Part shown: positions 26,571 to 37,316 of the stretch, piece after piece
Layout: each line of letters begins with the position of its first letter
Numbering within the stretch: the stretch's first letter is position 1
Assembly: GCA_947624015.1 (NCBI GenBank)
Contig: CANQIA010000002.1
Location: forward strand, 1-64,000
Direction: 5' to 3'
Source: an uncultured Clostridia bacterium
Lineage (GTDB): Bacteria; Bacillota; Clostridia; Lachnospirales; CAG-274
Length of the DNA: 64,000 nt
Notes under the pieces: model-generated
Told to the model about the DNA's origin: nothing
The model's input: only the letters and a program-made list of their open reading frames with translations
Databases searched by the model: none
Made by a program: the position numbers and the translations under genes

Positions 26571-29500
26571 TTATCTCAATGTCTTTTTAAGCAGCTCCGT
26601 GAGCTTTGCCATATCTATGGGCTTGGCAAGGTGGTCGTTCATACCGGATTCTATCGCTTTAAGCCTATCCTCCTCAAAGGCATTTGCGGTCATGGCGATT
26701 ATAGGTATATTGCTGAGTTCATCATTATCCAGACCACGTATCTTTTCCGTAGCCTCATAGCCGTCCATTACAGGCATCTGTATATCCATAAGCACAAGAT
26801 CGTAATACCCAGGCTGAGAATCTCGTACAGCCTCGTAAGCCTCTTTGCCGTTTTCGGCGCTGTCGACCGAAAATCCCATGTTGCCGAGTATCTCCACAGC
26901 TATCTCACGATTAAGCTCATTATCCTCTGCAAGAAGAATGCGCTTGCCTTTAAAATCGGTTTCCTTTATTTCATTTACTTCCTCTTTGTCCGTATTGTTT
27001 ACAGTGCGTTCAAGCACATAGTGAAGATCCGATGCAAACAAGGGTTTACTTATAAAATCAGTAACTCCCGCTTTATAGGCTTCATCCTCAACATCTGACC
27101 AATCATATGCGGAAAGCAGTATTATGGGAGCTTCGTTGCCTATTACACGCCTTATCCTGCGAACAGTTTCTATGCCGTTCATATCCGGCATAGACCAATC
27201 GATTATGTATACTTCATAGGGATCCCCCATATCAAGGGCTTCCTCGGTACGAACAACGGCTTCCTTGCCATACATTGTCCACTCTGAACGAAGTCCCATT
27301 TCTCGAAGCATTTTAGATACGCTTTGGCAGCTTATCACATCATCGTCCACAACAAGGCTCCTCTTTCCCCTTAATTCGGTCAATTCGGATAATTCAAGCG
27401 TTTCTCCGTGCAGGCTGAATTCAAGCTCTACCACAAATTCCGTGCCTTTGCCAGGCTGACTGTTTACACTTATGGTACCCTTCATCATATCTACGATATT
27501 TTTGGTTATTGACATTCCAAGACCCGTACCCTGTATACCGCTGACGGTAGACGTTCTTTCACGGGTAAAGGGTTCGAAAATGGTCTTGGCAAATTTAGGA
27601 CTCATTCCTATGCCCGTATCCTTTACCAAAAACTCATACACGCCGCAGTGTTCTTTCTTTGAAGGCTTTTGAGTAACTCTTAAAGTGATGGTTCCTCCCG
27701 GCTCCGTAAATTTTATGGCGTTTGAAAGTAAATTAAGCAATATCTGATTTAATCTCAGCTTATCGCAGCATATATTTTCATTTGACACATCCACGGTATC
27801 GATAAAAAGTTCAAGATGCTTTGCATGTATATCCGCCTGTATTATATTCCTCAGACCGTGAAGTATCTCCGCAAGATTTTCAGGCTTTTCCTCTATGTGG
27901 ACATTCCCCGATTCTATACGGCTCATATCGAGAACATCGTTAATAAGAGAAAGAAGATGATCCGAGGATTGGGCTATCTTTGAAAGGTAGTCCTTAGCGC
28001 GCTCTGTATTGTCAAGATGCGCCGAAGCCAGCGCCGTAAACCCTATTATGGCATTCATGGGAGTCCGTATATCGTGGGACATATTGTTCAAAAATGTTGT
28101 TTTGGCACGGTTTGCCTGATCTGCCATAACAAGGGCTTCCGAAAGCTCCTGCTCCTTTATCTCATATTTTCTGCTGACCTCTTCTATTTTCTTTTTCAAT
28201 GTTTTCTGAGCATTGAGCCTTGTTATAAGCACTATACATACGATGGCAAACAGACTTATAAAAAGCAGCGCTGCCATTCCGTAAACAGGATTGACGTACA
28301 GAAAATCCACAAGACTGTGATCGCCGTCGGAGCTGCGCAGATCAGCCTCCTTCATAATGATAGCCGAGCGGCTTTCGGCGCCTAATCCTACTATTTCTTT
28401 ATTAAGTACAGATATCAGAAGATGACTTTCTCTGTTGCTCACTCCCATGCAATACGACATTGCAAGATCGCCCATAAGGGCGTAACTATACCTGTTTTTA
28501 ACATCATTGCGCGTGATCCTTGCCGCCGTGTAGGCACACATGACCGCCGCATCTATGCTGCCGTCGTTGACAGCCTCAATACACTCGTCCATACTGTTGT
28601 AATTGATAATATCCTCAGGGGCATATATACCCTCAATATAGCTGCGCAGCAGATCGGAATGTATTATTACTCCTATCTTTTTTATATCCCCATCGTGTTT
28701 TTTCCGTATCAGTCGGGCGATATCCGTTTCCAGATATGTATCGGTAAGCTTATAGCCCTCCTCTTCCGCATTATAAAATGTATCGTTAAAGTCAAGTACA
28801 ATATCGGCAGTACCGCTTTTTCTCACACGATGATATTCTTCATGGCTCTGTGTTTTTATAAATTCGTAGTCAATATGGTTCTTGTCAGCAAACTTTCTGA
28901 ATATAGCGGGAAAGATACCCTTGGCTTCCCCATTTTCGAAATAGGAATAAGGCGCCATTTCCGGGTTCACAAGTACCTTAAGCTTTCTCCCGGATGATAT
29001 AAACTCTCTGAGATAGTCTCTTTCTTCGGAATCAAGCATAACAGAACCCTTAGTATCAAGGGAATAATACTTTCTGTTGAGTACATTACGCCAATCGGGT
29101 TCCTTTAGATCAAGCTCATGTATAGCATTATTTATACGCTTCATAAGCTGCTCGTTATTTTTGTTAACCACCACATAAAAATCGGATTCGTTCATTGACT
29201 CAATAAGCCATTCGTTGTGAAGCGAACGCAGGCTGCCGGAAACGATACCGTCAACGTTTCCCGACTGAAGCTCGCGAGAAAGCTCGTCTTCCGTGTCAAA
29301 GTATACGGGATCATATTTAAAACCGTGGCTGAGAGAAAAGTTATAAAAATTATCGTTTTTGGAGTTGCCCTTAAGCATACCTATCTTAAGTCCGTTATAG
29401 GTGGAATACTCTTTGGCGATAACATTTGTGTTTCCTGCCTTTACCGTGAATATAGTAGCATTTGTTCCGATAGGTTCATCGGAAAAGAGGAACATTTTTT

Positions 29501-29831
29501 CCCTTTCGGGGGTCTTTGATGCCGACGTAACAACATCAAGTTCTCCTCTTTCCAGCATATCAAGATTATCGGAATATGAAAGATCGTAGCCCGAATAATC
29601 AAATGTCCAGTCGTCAAGAGCGCCTATTTTCTGAAAAAAGTCGTAGCCGTAGCCGCTTCTTGTACCATCGGCGGATATTTCATGATAGCCGGAAAATTTG
29701 AAAAAGCCTACTCGTATCTTATTTTCGGCTCCGCTTACAGGCACAAGTGATATATTTATGATAAATGACACTGTCAATATACACGCAAGAGCAAAGCGGC
29801 AGAATAAACCGCAAATACGTTTTTCGGTCAT
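26571..29831 (-). CDS. Hybrid sensor histidine kinase with two solute-binding domains and two receivers
   Basis: About 1086 aa, membrane-bound. After a signal/TM segment (about 10-30), two tandem SBP-bac-3-like sensor domains follow (about 36-265 and 275-500). The first contains KIRVGFFKFSGYHEI. Then come a TM helix (near VYGMAALLFISLFAIVCIVL), HisKA with the phospho-His in SHDIRTPMNAIIGF, an HATPase domain (DTGIGMSPKFA, GTGLGMSIT), a first receiver (Asp in YIIDWSMPDMNG) and a second (Asp in LVLMDIQMPVMDG). No Hpt domain is visible, so a separate phosphotransfer protein may be needed. The start at 29831 has AAGGAGAT upstream. Confidence 0.93.
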   Translation of the reverse strand: MTEKRICGLFCRFALACILTVSFIINISLVPVSGAENKIRVGFFKFSGYHEISADGTRSGYGYDFFQKIGALDDWTFDYSGYDLSYSDNLDMLERGELDVVTSASKTPEREKMFLFSDEPIGTNATIFTVKAGNTNVIAKEYSTYNGLKIGMLKGNSKNDNFYNFSLSHGFKYDPVYFDTEDELSRELQSGNVDGIVSGSLRSLHNEWLIESMNESDFYVVVNKNNEQLMKRINNAIHELDLKEPDWRNVLNRKYYSLDTKGSVMLDSEERDYLREFISSGRKLKVLVNPEMAPYSYFENGEAKGIFPAIFRKFADKNHIDYEFIKTQSHEEYHRVRKSGTADIVLDFNDTFYNAEEEGYKLTDTYLETDIARLIRKKHDGDIKKIGVIIHSDLLRSYIEGIYAPEDIINYNSMDECIEAVNDGSIDAAVMCAYTAARITRNDVKNRYSYALMGDLAMSYCMGVSNRESHLLISVLNKEIVGLGAESRSAIIMKEADLRSSDGDHSLVDFLYVNPVYGMAALLFISLFAIVCIVLITRLNAQKTLKKKIEEVSRKYEIKEQELSEALVMADQANRAKTTFLNNMSHDIRTPMNAIIGFTALASAHLDNTERAKDYLSKIAQSSDHLLSLINDVLDMSRIESGNVHIEEKPENLAEILHGLRNIIQADIHAKHLELFIDTVDVSNENICCDKLRLNQILLNLLSNAIKFTEPGGTITLRVTQKPSKKEHCGVYEFLVKDTGIGMSPKFAKTIFEPFTRERTSTVSGIQGTGLGMSITKNIVDMMKGTISVNSQPGKGTEFVVELEFSLHGETLELSELTELRGKRSLVVDDDVISCQSVSKMLREMGLRSEWTMYGKEAVVRTEEALDMGDPYEVYIIDWSMPDMNGIETVRRIRRVIGNEAPIILLSAYDWSDVEDEAYKAGVTDFISKPLFASDLHYVLERTVNNTDKEEVNEIKETDFKGKRILLAEDNELNREIAVEILGNMGFSVDSAENGKEAYEAVRDSQPGYYDLVLMDIQMPVMDGYEATEKIRGLDNDELSNIPIIAMTANAFEEDRLKAIESGMNDHLAKPIDMAKLTELLKKTLR

Positions 29832-30084
29832 AATACTTTTATCTCCTTTCGGCAAATTATCACGATCATTACAAGCAACAGATATGGCAGTACATACAGC
29901 CAAAAAAACACTCTTATGTTTACTTTAACATATTTTGGACGTCTAGTAAAGAGTTTTTACACACTATGTTATAGGCGTATTTACTTATCTTATTTGTATA
30001 TGATAAAATATTTTCAAAGGCTTTATATTTTTGAAAAAATAATTTTATTTTGATAGAAAAACATATTATTGTCCGTAATATATA

Positions 30085-30098
30085 GTGAAGCGCTTCAC
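30085..30098. promoter_or_regulatory. Perfect 14-bp palindrome before the sigma gene
   Basis: GTGAAGCGCTTCAC has a central CG like LacI/GalR-type operators and lies 28 bp before the sigma-factor start. The 295-bp divergent region (29832-30126) otherwise holds only AT-rich sequence with weak promoter-like hexamers. Confidence 0.5.
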
Positions 30099-30126
30099 AG
30101 CACAAATAACAAAGGCAGGAGATCAT

Positions 30127-30663
30127 ATGGAAATAAGCGATGAAAAACTTGCAAAGCTCACGGCAAACAGAAATGAAAAGGCTTTTGAGGAGCTTGTAAG
30201 ACGGTACGGCGGTCTTATAAAATCCATAGTATATTATCACTTAAAGGATATTTCAATGTGGCAAGATGACTGTGTAAATGATGTCCTTCTCAAAATATGG
30301 CAAAACATAGGCAAATTCGATCCAAATAAAAGCACTCTTAAAAACTGGATCGGAGCAGTTGCAAAATACCGTGCCATAGACTACAAGAGAAAATATTGCA
30401 GAGAGCTTACTGTGGGAGAGCCAAATGAAAACATTGCATACGAAAAACGCAATGAGCTTCAAAGCGAAATAAAAGAGGAAGTGCGCTCTCTCCTTGAAAA
30501 CCTCTCTGCCAAGGACAAAGAAATATTTATACAGCGCTATATTATGGATAAGCACATTGACGATATAGCAAAGGACACAGGGAAAACCTCGGGATATATA
30601 TACAATCGGCTGTCAAGAGGTCGTAAAAAGCTTCGTAAGTTATTTGTCAAAGAAAGGTTGTGA
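30127..30663 (+). CDS. ECF-type RNA polymerase sigma factor
   Basis: 178 aa. Region 2 (FEELVRRYGGLIKSIVYYHL ... DVLLKIWQNIGKF) and region 4 (DIAKDTGKTSGYIYNRLSRGRKKLRKLF) are clear, with no region 3. The start at 30127 has AGGAG 5 nt upstream. The stop overlaps or abuts the next gene, which encodes a membrane protein with an anti-sigma layout. Its targets are not visible in this window. Confidence 0.92.
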   Translation: MEISDEKLAKLTANRNEKAFEELVRRYGGLIKSIVYYHLKDISMWQDDCVNDVLLKIWQNIGKFDPNKSTLKNWIGAVAKYRAIDYKRKYCRELTVGEPNENIAYEKRNELQSEIKEEVRSLLENLSAKDKEIFIQRYIMDKHIDDIAKDTGKTSGYIYNRLSRGRKKLRKLFVKERL

Positions 30664-30671
30664 GAATAATT

Positions 30672-31526
30672 ATGAAAAATGAATATGATTATCTCAATGA
30701 TGTTAAAATGGACTTCAGCATATACGATGACGTTGTCCTGACCGAGGAGGAAGTATATAAAATGTCAGAAACAAAAAAGAATAATAAGAGTATAAAAAAG
30801 AGGATCATTGTCACAGGCGTGGCTGCCGTATTGGCAGTGGCAACTGGAGTTGCCGCTTCAGAGGGCTATATCGACGGGATAATAAAGACCATTACCACAG
30901 GACACAGTACATTTATTGAGATCGATCCAAGGGCGCCCCACTCTCTGCCCGAAGAGCTTACAGGCAAGCTTTACGACAAATACGGAAATGTTATCACAGC
31001 TATTACCGACGAGGACATAAAAGGCAACATATATGACAAGAACGGAAAGCTATTGTCTGAAGAGCAGCTTATGAAGCTGTTCAACGATGCTCTCGGAGAT
31101 AAGGTAAACGTGTCCGAGGAAAACTCCGAAGACAAAGCCATATGGAACACAGTCCAAGAGGCTCAGGGCTTTGTGGATTTTAATATCAAATATCCCGAAT
31201 ATCTGCCTGGGGGCTTTACATTTGACAATGCATACGCATATAAAGATGATAAAGGCAATATAAGTCGTTATTATATGACTCTTGATTACAAAAATAACGA
31301 AGGTAAGATATTCAGTATACACGAAAGACTGCTAAACGACGAAACGGCATTTGAAATGTCTACGGAGAGCAAGCTTGAGGAAATGATACTAAATGGCAGA
31401 AAAACAGTTATTGCAGGAGATAAGACAGCCGAATTCGAAACAGATGACAGTGTGTCCGTTACAATAACCACAAAGGGCAATGTATCAAAAGACGAGCTTA
31501 TAAAAATAGCCGAGAGCATAAAGTAA
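30672..31526 (+). CDS. Probable membrane anti-sigma factor (DUF4367-like)
   Basis: 284 aa from the ATG at 30672. A GTG at 30660 overlapping the sigma stop is an alternative start. A short cytoplasmic N-terminus with EEEVYKMSE is followed by one TM helix (IIVTGVAAVLAVATGVAAS, about residues 42-60) and an extracellular part ending in a DUF4367-like domain (IKYPEYLPGGFTFDNAYAY). Position, single TM and domain fit a cognate anti-sigma factor. Confidence 0.82.
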   Translation: MKNEYDYLNDVKMDFSIYDDVVLTEEEVYKMSETKKNNKSIKKRIIVTGVAAVLAVATGVAASEGYIDGIIKTITTGHSTFIEIDPRAPHSLPEELTGKLYDKYGNVITAITDEDIKGNIYDKNGKLLSEEQLMKLFNDALGDKVNVSEENSEDKAIWNTVQEAQGFVDFNIKYPEYLPGGFTFDNAYAYKDDKGNISRYYMTLDYKNNEGKIFSIHERLLNDETAFEMSTESKLEEMILNGRKTVIAGDKTAEFETDDSVSVTITTKGNVSKDELIKIAESIK

Positions 31527-31569
31527 CAGAGGTCTTTGGCGATATGTTCTGCATAAGAGCAATATATGA

Positions 31570-31912
31570 GCTGTCGTGTTGAATTTTTTGGGGGTAGGAT
31601 CGACCCTTCAGTCAGGCACGTTCAAAAATATCTTAATCCGAAATTTTTGACGTGCCTGCCAGCTCCCCTTATCTGAAGGGGAGCCTTAGGTTTGCATTTT
31701 TCAAGGTTGCTTATTTACTTTGAAAGATGATACTTGAGCTATCGACAATACCCCAGCCTCCCCTAGCCTTGCGATAAAACGCAACGTGTTTTATTGCAGG
31801 TGTCGGAGGTTTGCATCGGAAAGCTATCCGACAAACCGTAGGTTTGCTTTTGCGAAGCAAAAGTGTTGGGGAGGGGAACCGCCGTTAGGCGGTGGAAAGG
31901 GCGAAAACTCCA
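31570..31912. repeat. Hairpin-rich intergenic region, probable dispersed repeat
   Basis: No gene is visible in 31527-32069. The region contains successive stems: CAGGCACGT ... CGTGCCTG with CAAAAAT/ATTTTTG inside (31613-31658), GCTCCCCTT/AAGGGGAGC (31662-31684), ATAAAAC/GTTTTAT (about 31773-31796) and CTTTTGC/GCAAAAG (31846-31862). It also has GGGGAGGGGAACCGCC followed by TTAGGCGG. Its G/C-rich style differs from neighbouring spacers and resembles short interspersed repeats known from gut Clostridia; this comparison is from memory. Confidence 0.55.
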
Positions 31913-31924
31913 CTCAAATCAAAT

Positions 31925-31978
31925 AAGGCTGTCGCATTATGACCTTTTCCCATAGGTCATAACGCAACAGCCTTTTTT
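31925..31978. terminator. Bidirectional terminator between anti-sigma gene and carB
   Basis: AAGGCTGTCGCATTATGACCT pairs with the following TAGGTCATAACGCAACAGCCTT with few mismatches and ends in TTTTTT on the plus strand. The same hairpin followed by a shorter T-run serves the minus strand. Confidence 0.8.
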
Positions 31979-32069
31979 GTGATAAAACAGATAGGATACG
32001 GCGCAGAAAAATACCTGTCTTGACTATCGGATATCCATCCGACCTGCCGTAAAAATACATATCCGCATT

Positions 32070-35000
32070 TTATTTTTTCCTCATATCTCTGTTTATATCA
32101 AATATATCCAGCTTGCTTTCGTCAATATGCTTTTCCATAACATTGACCATGGCATTAAAGGTATCCATGGCGGTAATGAGAGTTACAGAGCTTTCCACAG
32201 CCGTTCTTCTTATCTTGAAGCCATCGCTCTTTTTATTGTTTGCCTTCTTCGGTATATCCACAATAAGGTCTACGACTCCGCTCCTTATGGTGTCTATAAT
32301 GTTAGGCACACCTTCGCTTATTTTCTTTACAAGCTTACAGTCAATACCGGCTTCTTTAAGGGCTCTTGCGGTACCCTTGGTAGCTATAAAATTACAGCCT
32401 AAGTCCTTGCATCTCTTTGCTATCTCAACGAAAGCTTCGTGATCCTTGCTGCCAACAGTGGCAATAATTGTACTGCCTGCCTTGGGTACTGTCATACCTG
32501 CCGCTATAAAGCCCTTGTAAAGAGCATTTTCAAGATTATAGCCAACTCCAAGCACTTCGCCTGTGGATCTCATTTCGGGACCTAAGCTTACCTCCACCTG
32601 AGGAAGCTTTTCGGTAGAAAATACAGGAACCTTAACAGCCACTACATTAGGTTCATCGCATATACCTGTGCCGTAGCCCATGTCAGCCAGTTTTTCTCCA
32701 AGCATAACTCTTGTTGCTATATCTATAACGGGAACTCCCGTTACCTTTGTTATATAGGGTACAGTCCTGGAGGAACGGGGATTGACTTCTATTATATTCA
32801 GCTCTCCCTTAAAATCGATAAACTGTATATTTATCATACCTATTACCTTAAGGGCAACCGATATTTTCTTAGTTACCTCCATTATCTGGCGCTTCATATC
32901 CTCTGAAATGTTCTGAGGCGGATATATAGATATACTGTCGCCTGAATGAACGCCTGCTCTTTCCAAATGCTCCATGATACCGGGGATATAAACGTCGGTG
33001 CCGTCGCATATGGCGTCTACCTCTATTTCCCTGCCGCTAAGATATCTGTCTATAAGCACGGGATTTTTGCTGTCCTTTTCAAAGGCATCGGAAAGATACA
33101 TTTTAAGCTGATCATCATTATAGGTGATCTCCATACCCTGACCGCCCAATACATAGCTTGGTCTTACAAGCACAGGAAAGCCAAGGCGTTCCGCCGTTTC
33201 TATGCCCTCTGCCACCGACCATACGCCTTTTCCCTTGGGTCTTGAAATACCAAGGGTCTCAAGTACGGCGTCAAACTTTTCTCTGTCCTCAGCCTCGTCT
33301 ATCTGCTCCGGGAGAGTTCCCAATATGGGTATATGCATTTCGTCAAAGAAATTTGCAAGCTTTATAGCCGTCTGACCGCCGAACTGGAGTATTACGCCGT
33401 CAGGCTTTTCAAGCTCTACCACATTGAGTACGTCCTCTTCCGTAAGCGGTTCAAAATACAGCTTGTCGGCTGTATCAAAATCCGTAGATACGGTCTCGGG
33501 ATTGTTGTTTACGATTATGGTCTCGATGCCTGCCTTCTTAAGAGCCATTATACAGTGGACGGAACAATAGTCAAACTCTATACCCTGACCGATCCTTATA
33601 GGTCCTGAGCCTATTACCATTACCTTCTTATTGTTGCTTACAACTACCTCGTTCTCACTGTCGTAGCTGGAATAGTAATAGGGCGTTACGGCTTCAAACT
33701 CGCCTGCGCAGGTGTCTACCATTTTAAACACAGGCATTATATCCCATTTCTTTCTCAAATCATAGATATCTGGAGGAGTACAGCCTACAAAACGGCTTAT
33801 GGCTTTGTCCGAGAAGCCCTTTTCCTTAAAGTAGGTAAGGTTTTCCTTTGTAAAGTCCTTAAGCTTCATAGTCTTTAATTCCTCTTCCATTTCCACAAGA
33901 TTGGCGATCTTGTGTACAAAGAAAAGATCCATACCCGTTATCTGACAAATTTTTTCTACCTTATAGCCTCGTCTTATCATTTCAGCCATATCGAACAGTC
34001 TTTCATCATCGGGAGTTACGACCCGCTTTTTGAGAGTTTCAAGATCTCTGGCGGAGGATGACTTTCTCTCAAGACCGTACTGACCTATTTCAAGAGAACG
34101 CACGCCCTTTAAAAGAGCGGCTTCAAAGCTCTTTCCTATTGACATTATCTCTCCCGTTGCCATCATCTTTGTGCCAAGTGTCCTCTTGGCGCCGAAGAAT
34201 TTATCAAAGGGCCATCTGGGGAATTTAAGTACAACATAGTCTATCGTAGGCTCGAAGCAGGCGAATGTCTTGCCTGTTACAGCGTTCTTTATCTCATCTA
34301 GGTTGTAGCCCAATGCTATCTTTGCTCCTACCTTGGCAATGGGATATCCCGTCGCCTTTGACGCAAGGGCAGAAGAACGGCTCACTCTTGGGTTTATCTC
34401 TATAACGGCGTAATTATAGCTGTTAGGGTCAAGGGCAAACTGAACATTGCAGCCGCCTTTTATCTCTATTGAATTTATAATGTTGATAGCTGCGCTTCTC
34501 AGCATCTGATATTCTCTGTCGGAAAGGGTCTGGGCAGGCGCAACTACTATACTGTCGCCTGTATGTACGCCTACGGGATCGACATTTTCCATACTACATA
34601 CTGTAATACAGTTGCCTGCGCCATCTCTCATGACCTCAAACTCTATTTCCTTCCAGCCGGCAATACTTTTTTCAATAAGCACCTGACCTACTCTTGACAG
34701 ATGAAGGCCCTGTGTGCATATTTCTCTCAGCTCCGCCTCGTCGTGGGCGATACCGCCGCCTGTACCGCCCAGCGTATAAGCGGGACGCACTATAACGGGA
34801 TAGCCTATGCTCTGGGCAAATTCTATGGCTGAATCCACATCTGTAACGATATCGCTTTCCACTATGGGCTGATTTGTTCTCTCCATAAGGCGTTTGAAGC
34901 TGTCTCTGTCCTCGCCCTCCTTAATGGATTCTATGGAGGTGCCTATTACCTTTACATGATATTTATCCAATATTCCTCTGTCGTAAAGCTCGCAGCTCAG

Positions 35001-35291
35001 ATTAAGACCTGTCTGACCGCCCATTCCCGCAATTATGCTGTCGGGGCGTTCCTTTGCTATTACCTTTTCAAGAAAATCTATTGTAAGCGGCTCTATATAA
35101 GTATAATGAGCCATGCCCAAGTCCGTCATTATAGTTGCGGGATTTGAATTGACAAGAACGACATCTATGCCTTCTTCCTTTATTGACTGACATGCCTGTG
35201 TGCCTGAATAATCAAACTCTGCCGCCTGACCTATAACTATGGGACCCGAACCTATTACAAGTACCTTTTTAATGGAATTATCTCTTGGCAT
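32070..35291 (-). CDS. carB: Carbamoyl-phosphate synthase large subunit
   Basis: 1073 aa, full length. Two homologous ATP-grasp halves start at [21 protein letters not shown] and [20 protein letters not shown]. Each has the typical GGTGGGIA-like or GGQGMEI loop and NPR motifs ([40 protein letters not shown]). A C-terminal MGS-like allosteric domain follows from about residue 935. It makes carbamoyl phosphate for pyrimidines and arginine. Last gene of the pyr operon. Confidence 0.97.
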   Translation of the reverse strand: MPRDNSIKKVLVIGSGPIVIGQAAEFDYSGTQACQSIKEEGIDVVLVNSNPATIMTDLGMAHYTYIEPLTIDFLEKVIAKERPDSIIAGMGGQTGLNLSCELYDRGILDKYHVKVIGTSIESIKEGEDRDSFKRLMERTNQPIVESDIVTDVDSAIEFAQSIGYPVIVRPAYTLGGTGGGIAHDEAELREICTQGLHLSRVGQVLIEKSIAGWKEIEFEVMRDGAGNCITVCSMENVDPVGVHTGDSIVVAPAQTLSDREYQMLRSAAINIINSIEIKGGCNVQFALDPNSYNYAVIEINPRVSRSSALASKATGYPIAKVGAKIALGYNLDEIKNAVTGKTFACFEPTIDYVVLKFPRWPFDKFFGAKRTLGTKMMATGEIMSIGKSFEAALLKGVRSLEIGQYGLERKSSSARDLETLKKRVVTPDDERLFDMAEMIRRGYKVEKICQITGMDLFFVHKIANLVEMEEELKTMKLKDFTKENLTYFKEKGFSDKAISRFVGCTPPDIYDLRKKWDIMPVFKMVDTCAGEFEAVTPYYYSSYDSENEVVVSNNKKVMVIGSGPIRIGQGIEFDYCSVHCIMALKKAGIETIIVNNNPETVSTDFDTADKLYFEPLTEEDVLNVVELEKPDGVILQFGGQTAIKLANFFDEMHIPILGTLPEQIDEAEDREKFDAVLETLGISRPKGKGVWSVAEGIETAERLGFPVLVRPSYVLGGQGMEITYNDDQLKMYLSDAFEKDSKNPVLIDRYLSGREIEVDAICDGTDVYIPGIMEHLERAGVHSGDSISIYPPQNISEDMKRQIMEVTKKISVALKVIGMINIQFIDFKGELNIIEVNPRSSRTVPYITKVTGVPVIDIATRVMLGEKLADMGYGTGICDEPNVVAVKVPVFSTEKLPQVEVSLGPEMRSTGEVLGVGYNLENALYKGFIAAGMTVPKAGSTIIATVGSKDHEAFVEIAKRCKDLGCNFIATKGTARALKEAGIDCKLVKKISEGVPNIIDTIRSGVVDLIVDIPKKANNKKSDGFKIRRTAVESSVTLITAMDTFNAMVNVMEKHIDESKLDIFDINRDMRKK

Positions 35292-36372
35292 GGGACTTTA
35301 CCTCCTCGATCATCTTTATAAATCTGTCGAAAAGCACCTGAGTATCAAGAGGGCCCGGGCTTGCTTCCGGGTGGAACTGTACTGAATATACAGGCTTGGT
35401 CTTATGCCTTATGCCCTCTATACTTCCGTCGTTTACATTTATAAAGGTAGCCTCAACATCATCTGAAAGATCGCTTACCACAAACTCGTGGTTCTGGCTT
35501 GTAATATATACTCTGCCTGTTTTCAGATCCTTTACGGGATGATTTCCGCCGTGATGTCCGAACTTGAGCCTTGTGGTGTTGCAGCCTAACGCAAGGCTTA
35601 TAAGCTGATGACCCAGACATATGCCAAGCACAGGCATTCCCGTATCTATAAGCTTTCTTACCGTTTCCACAACATCCGGAATGTCCTTGGGATCTCCGGG
35701 ACCGTTGCCTAAGAATATGGCGTCGGGATTAACGGATAATATCTCTTCGGCAGATGTAAAGGCAGGGAAAACGCTGAGCTTACAGCCTCTCTTTGCCAGA
35801 TCTCTCAATATACCATGTTTTATACCGCAGTCAAGCACAGCAAGATGAGTACCTCTTCCGCTTATGACATAAGGCTCATCTATGGTGGTTTCCTTAACGG
35901 CATAGGCGTTTGTATACGTATCGAATTTCTGCTTTATCTGACTTGGCGTAAGGTCGTCTACTCTTGTTGTGATTATCCCTCTCATTGTACCGTTATCTCT
36001 CAATACCCTTGTCAAGGCTCTGGTATCGATATTTTCAAGTCCCATTATCTTATTCTGATAAAGAAAATTGTCAATATCCATTTCACAGCGCCAGTTATTG
36101 GGAACCTCGCACTTTTCTCTGACCACAAAACCCTTTAAAAACGGTTTTCTGCTTTCCATATCCTCCAAATTGATACCATAGTTGCCTATAAGGGGATATG
36201 TCATTGTAACTATCTGACCTGCAAAGGAAGGGTCGGTCAAGGTTTCCTGATAACCTGTCATACCTGTTGTGAACACTACTTCGCCTACCGTTTCTTTAAT
36301 GTAGCCGAAAGCATTGCCCTTGAAGCGCACGCCGTTTTCAAGTATCAGTTCTGCTTTCACAGTCTTTTTCAT
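35278..36372 (-). CDS. carA: Carbamoyl-phosphate synthase small subunit (glutaminase)
   Basis: About 364 aa. The N-terminal CarA domain ([19 protein letters not shown]) is followed by a class-I glutamine amidotransferase with the nucleophile Cys in [14 protein letters not shown] and the His/Glu pair in [10 protein letters not shown]. It delivers ammonia to CarB. The ATG at 36372 overlaps the pyrF stop (ATGA). The 3' end overlaps carB by 14 nt. Confidence 0.97.
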   Translation of the reverse strand: MKKTVKAELILENGVRFKGNAFGYIKETVGEVVFTTGMTGYQETLTDPSFAGQIVTMTYPLIGNYGINLEDMESRKPFLKGFVVREKCEVPNNWRCEMDIDNFLYQNKIMGLENIDTRALTRVLRDNGTMRGIITTRVDDLTPSQIKQKFDTYTNAYAVKETTIDEPYVISGRGTHLAVLDCGIKHGILRDLAKRGCKLSVFPAFTSAEEILSVNPDAIFLGNGPGDPKDIPDVVETVRKLIDTGMPVLGICLGHQLISLALGCNTTRLKFGHHGGNHPVKDLKTGRVYITSQNHEFVVSDLSDDVEATFINVNDGSIEGIRHKTKPVYSVQFHPEASPGPLDTQVLFDRFIKMIEEVKSHAKR

Positions 36373-37304
36373 GGCTGTATACATCTCCTTAAATCATTTT
36401 TCATATCTATGCATGCCTGCCTTGCAGCCTGGGCAAAGTTTCTTTCATCGTTAAAGCAATGCTTGTATTCATCCTTCATATGAGCGGCTATGATACCTCT
36501 TGAAGAGTTTACTATGGCGCCTAAGCCCTCTGCATCAAAGCACACGGAAAGGTCTTCCGCCTTGCCGCCCTGAGCGCCGTAGCCCGGTACAAGGAAGAAG
36601 GTATGAGGCATTACTTCTCTCAATCTCTTTGCCTGCTCCGGATGAGTTGCGCCTACAACGGCTCCTACGCTGCTGTATCCGTATCTGCCCATAAGCTCGC
36701 TGCCCCACTTTTCAATAAGAGCGCCAACCTTTTCATATATGGGAACGCCCTCTGTTATAAGATCCTGTATTTCTCCGCTGTTGGGATTAGATGTTTTTGC
36801 AAGCACGAATATGCCCTTTTCGTAAGCGGCGCAGTCCTTAAGGAAGGGAGTTATGGAATCTGAGCCCAAGTAAGGATTAAGAGTTATAAAATCCTGTGGA
36901 AAGCCTTCATACTCCGTGTCCACTATCGTTACTCTGCCTATATGTCCGTCGGAATACGCCTCGGCGGTAGAAGCTATATCGCTTCTCTTTACATCGCCTA
37001 TTACTGTAAGTCCCCTCAGCTTTGCATACTCACAGGTCTTGACATATGCCTTAAGTCCTTCTATGCCGTATCTTTCATACATTGCTATCTGAGGCTTTAC
37101 GGCAGGAACAATGTCATATACTGCGTCTATTATATACTTGTTGAACTTATACATTGACTTTGCCGCCGCTTTTGGCGTGTGTCCGTACTTTGAATAATAT
37201 TTGTCTGTTATAAATGAAGGTATATAATTTAATCTCGGATCAAGTCCCACAACTGTGGGATTGCCTGTTTCCTTTATTCTGTCTATAAGTCTGTCTATGA
37301 TCAT
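36369..37304 (-). CDS. pyrF: Orotidine 5'-phosphate decarboxylase, type 2
   Basis: 311 aa, the longer PyrF subfamily. The catalytic Lys/Asp signature appears as VIGDVKRSDIASTAEAY, with VGLDPRLNYIP at the N-terminus and VPGYGAQGGKAEDL near the phosphate site. It makes UMP from OMP. It lies between pyrC and carA. pyrD, pyrK and pyrE are absent from this operon. Confidence 0.96.
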   Translation of the reverse strand: MIIDRLIDRIKETGNPTVVGLDPRLNYIPSFITDKYYSKYGHTPKAAAKSMYKFNKYIIDAVYDIVPAVKPQIAMYERYGIEGLKAYVKTCEYAKLRGLTVIGDVKRSDIASTAEAYSDGHIGRVTIVDTEYEGFPQDFITLNPYLGSDSITPFLKDCAAYEKGIFVLAKTSNPNSGEIQDLITEGVPIYEKVGALIEKWGSELMGRYGYSSVGAVVGATHPEQAKRLREVMPHTFFLVPGYGAQGGKAEDLSVCFDAEGLGAIVNSSRGIIAAHMKDEYKHCFNDERNFAQAARQACIDMKNDLRRCIQP

Positions 37305-37316
37305 ATATTTATCTCC

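Noticed and set aside
31527-32069. Hidden protein-coding gene in the 540-bp spacer
   Set aside because: No open frame with ribosome site and protein-like composition. The sequence is dominated by hairpins.
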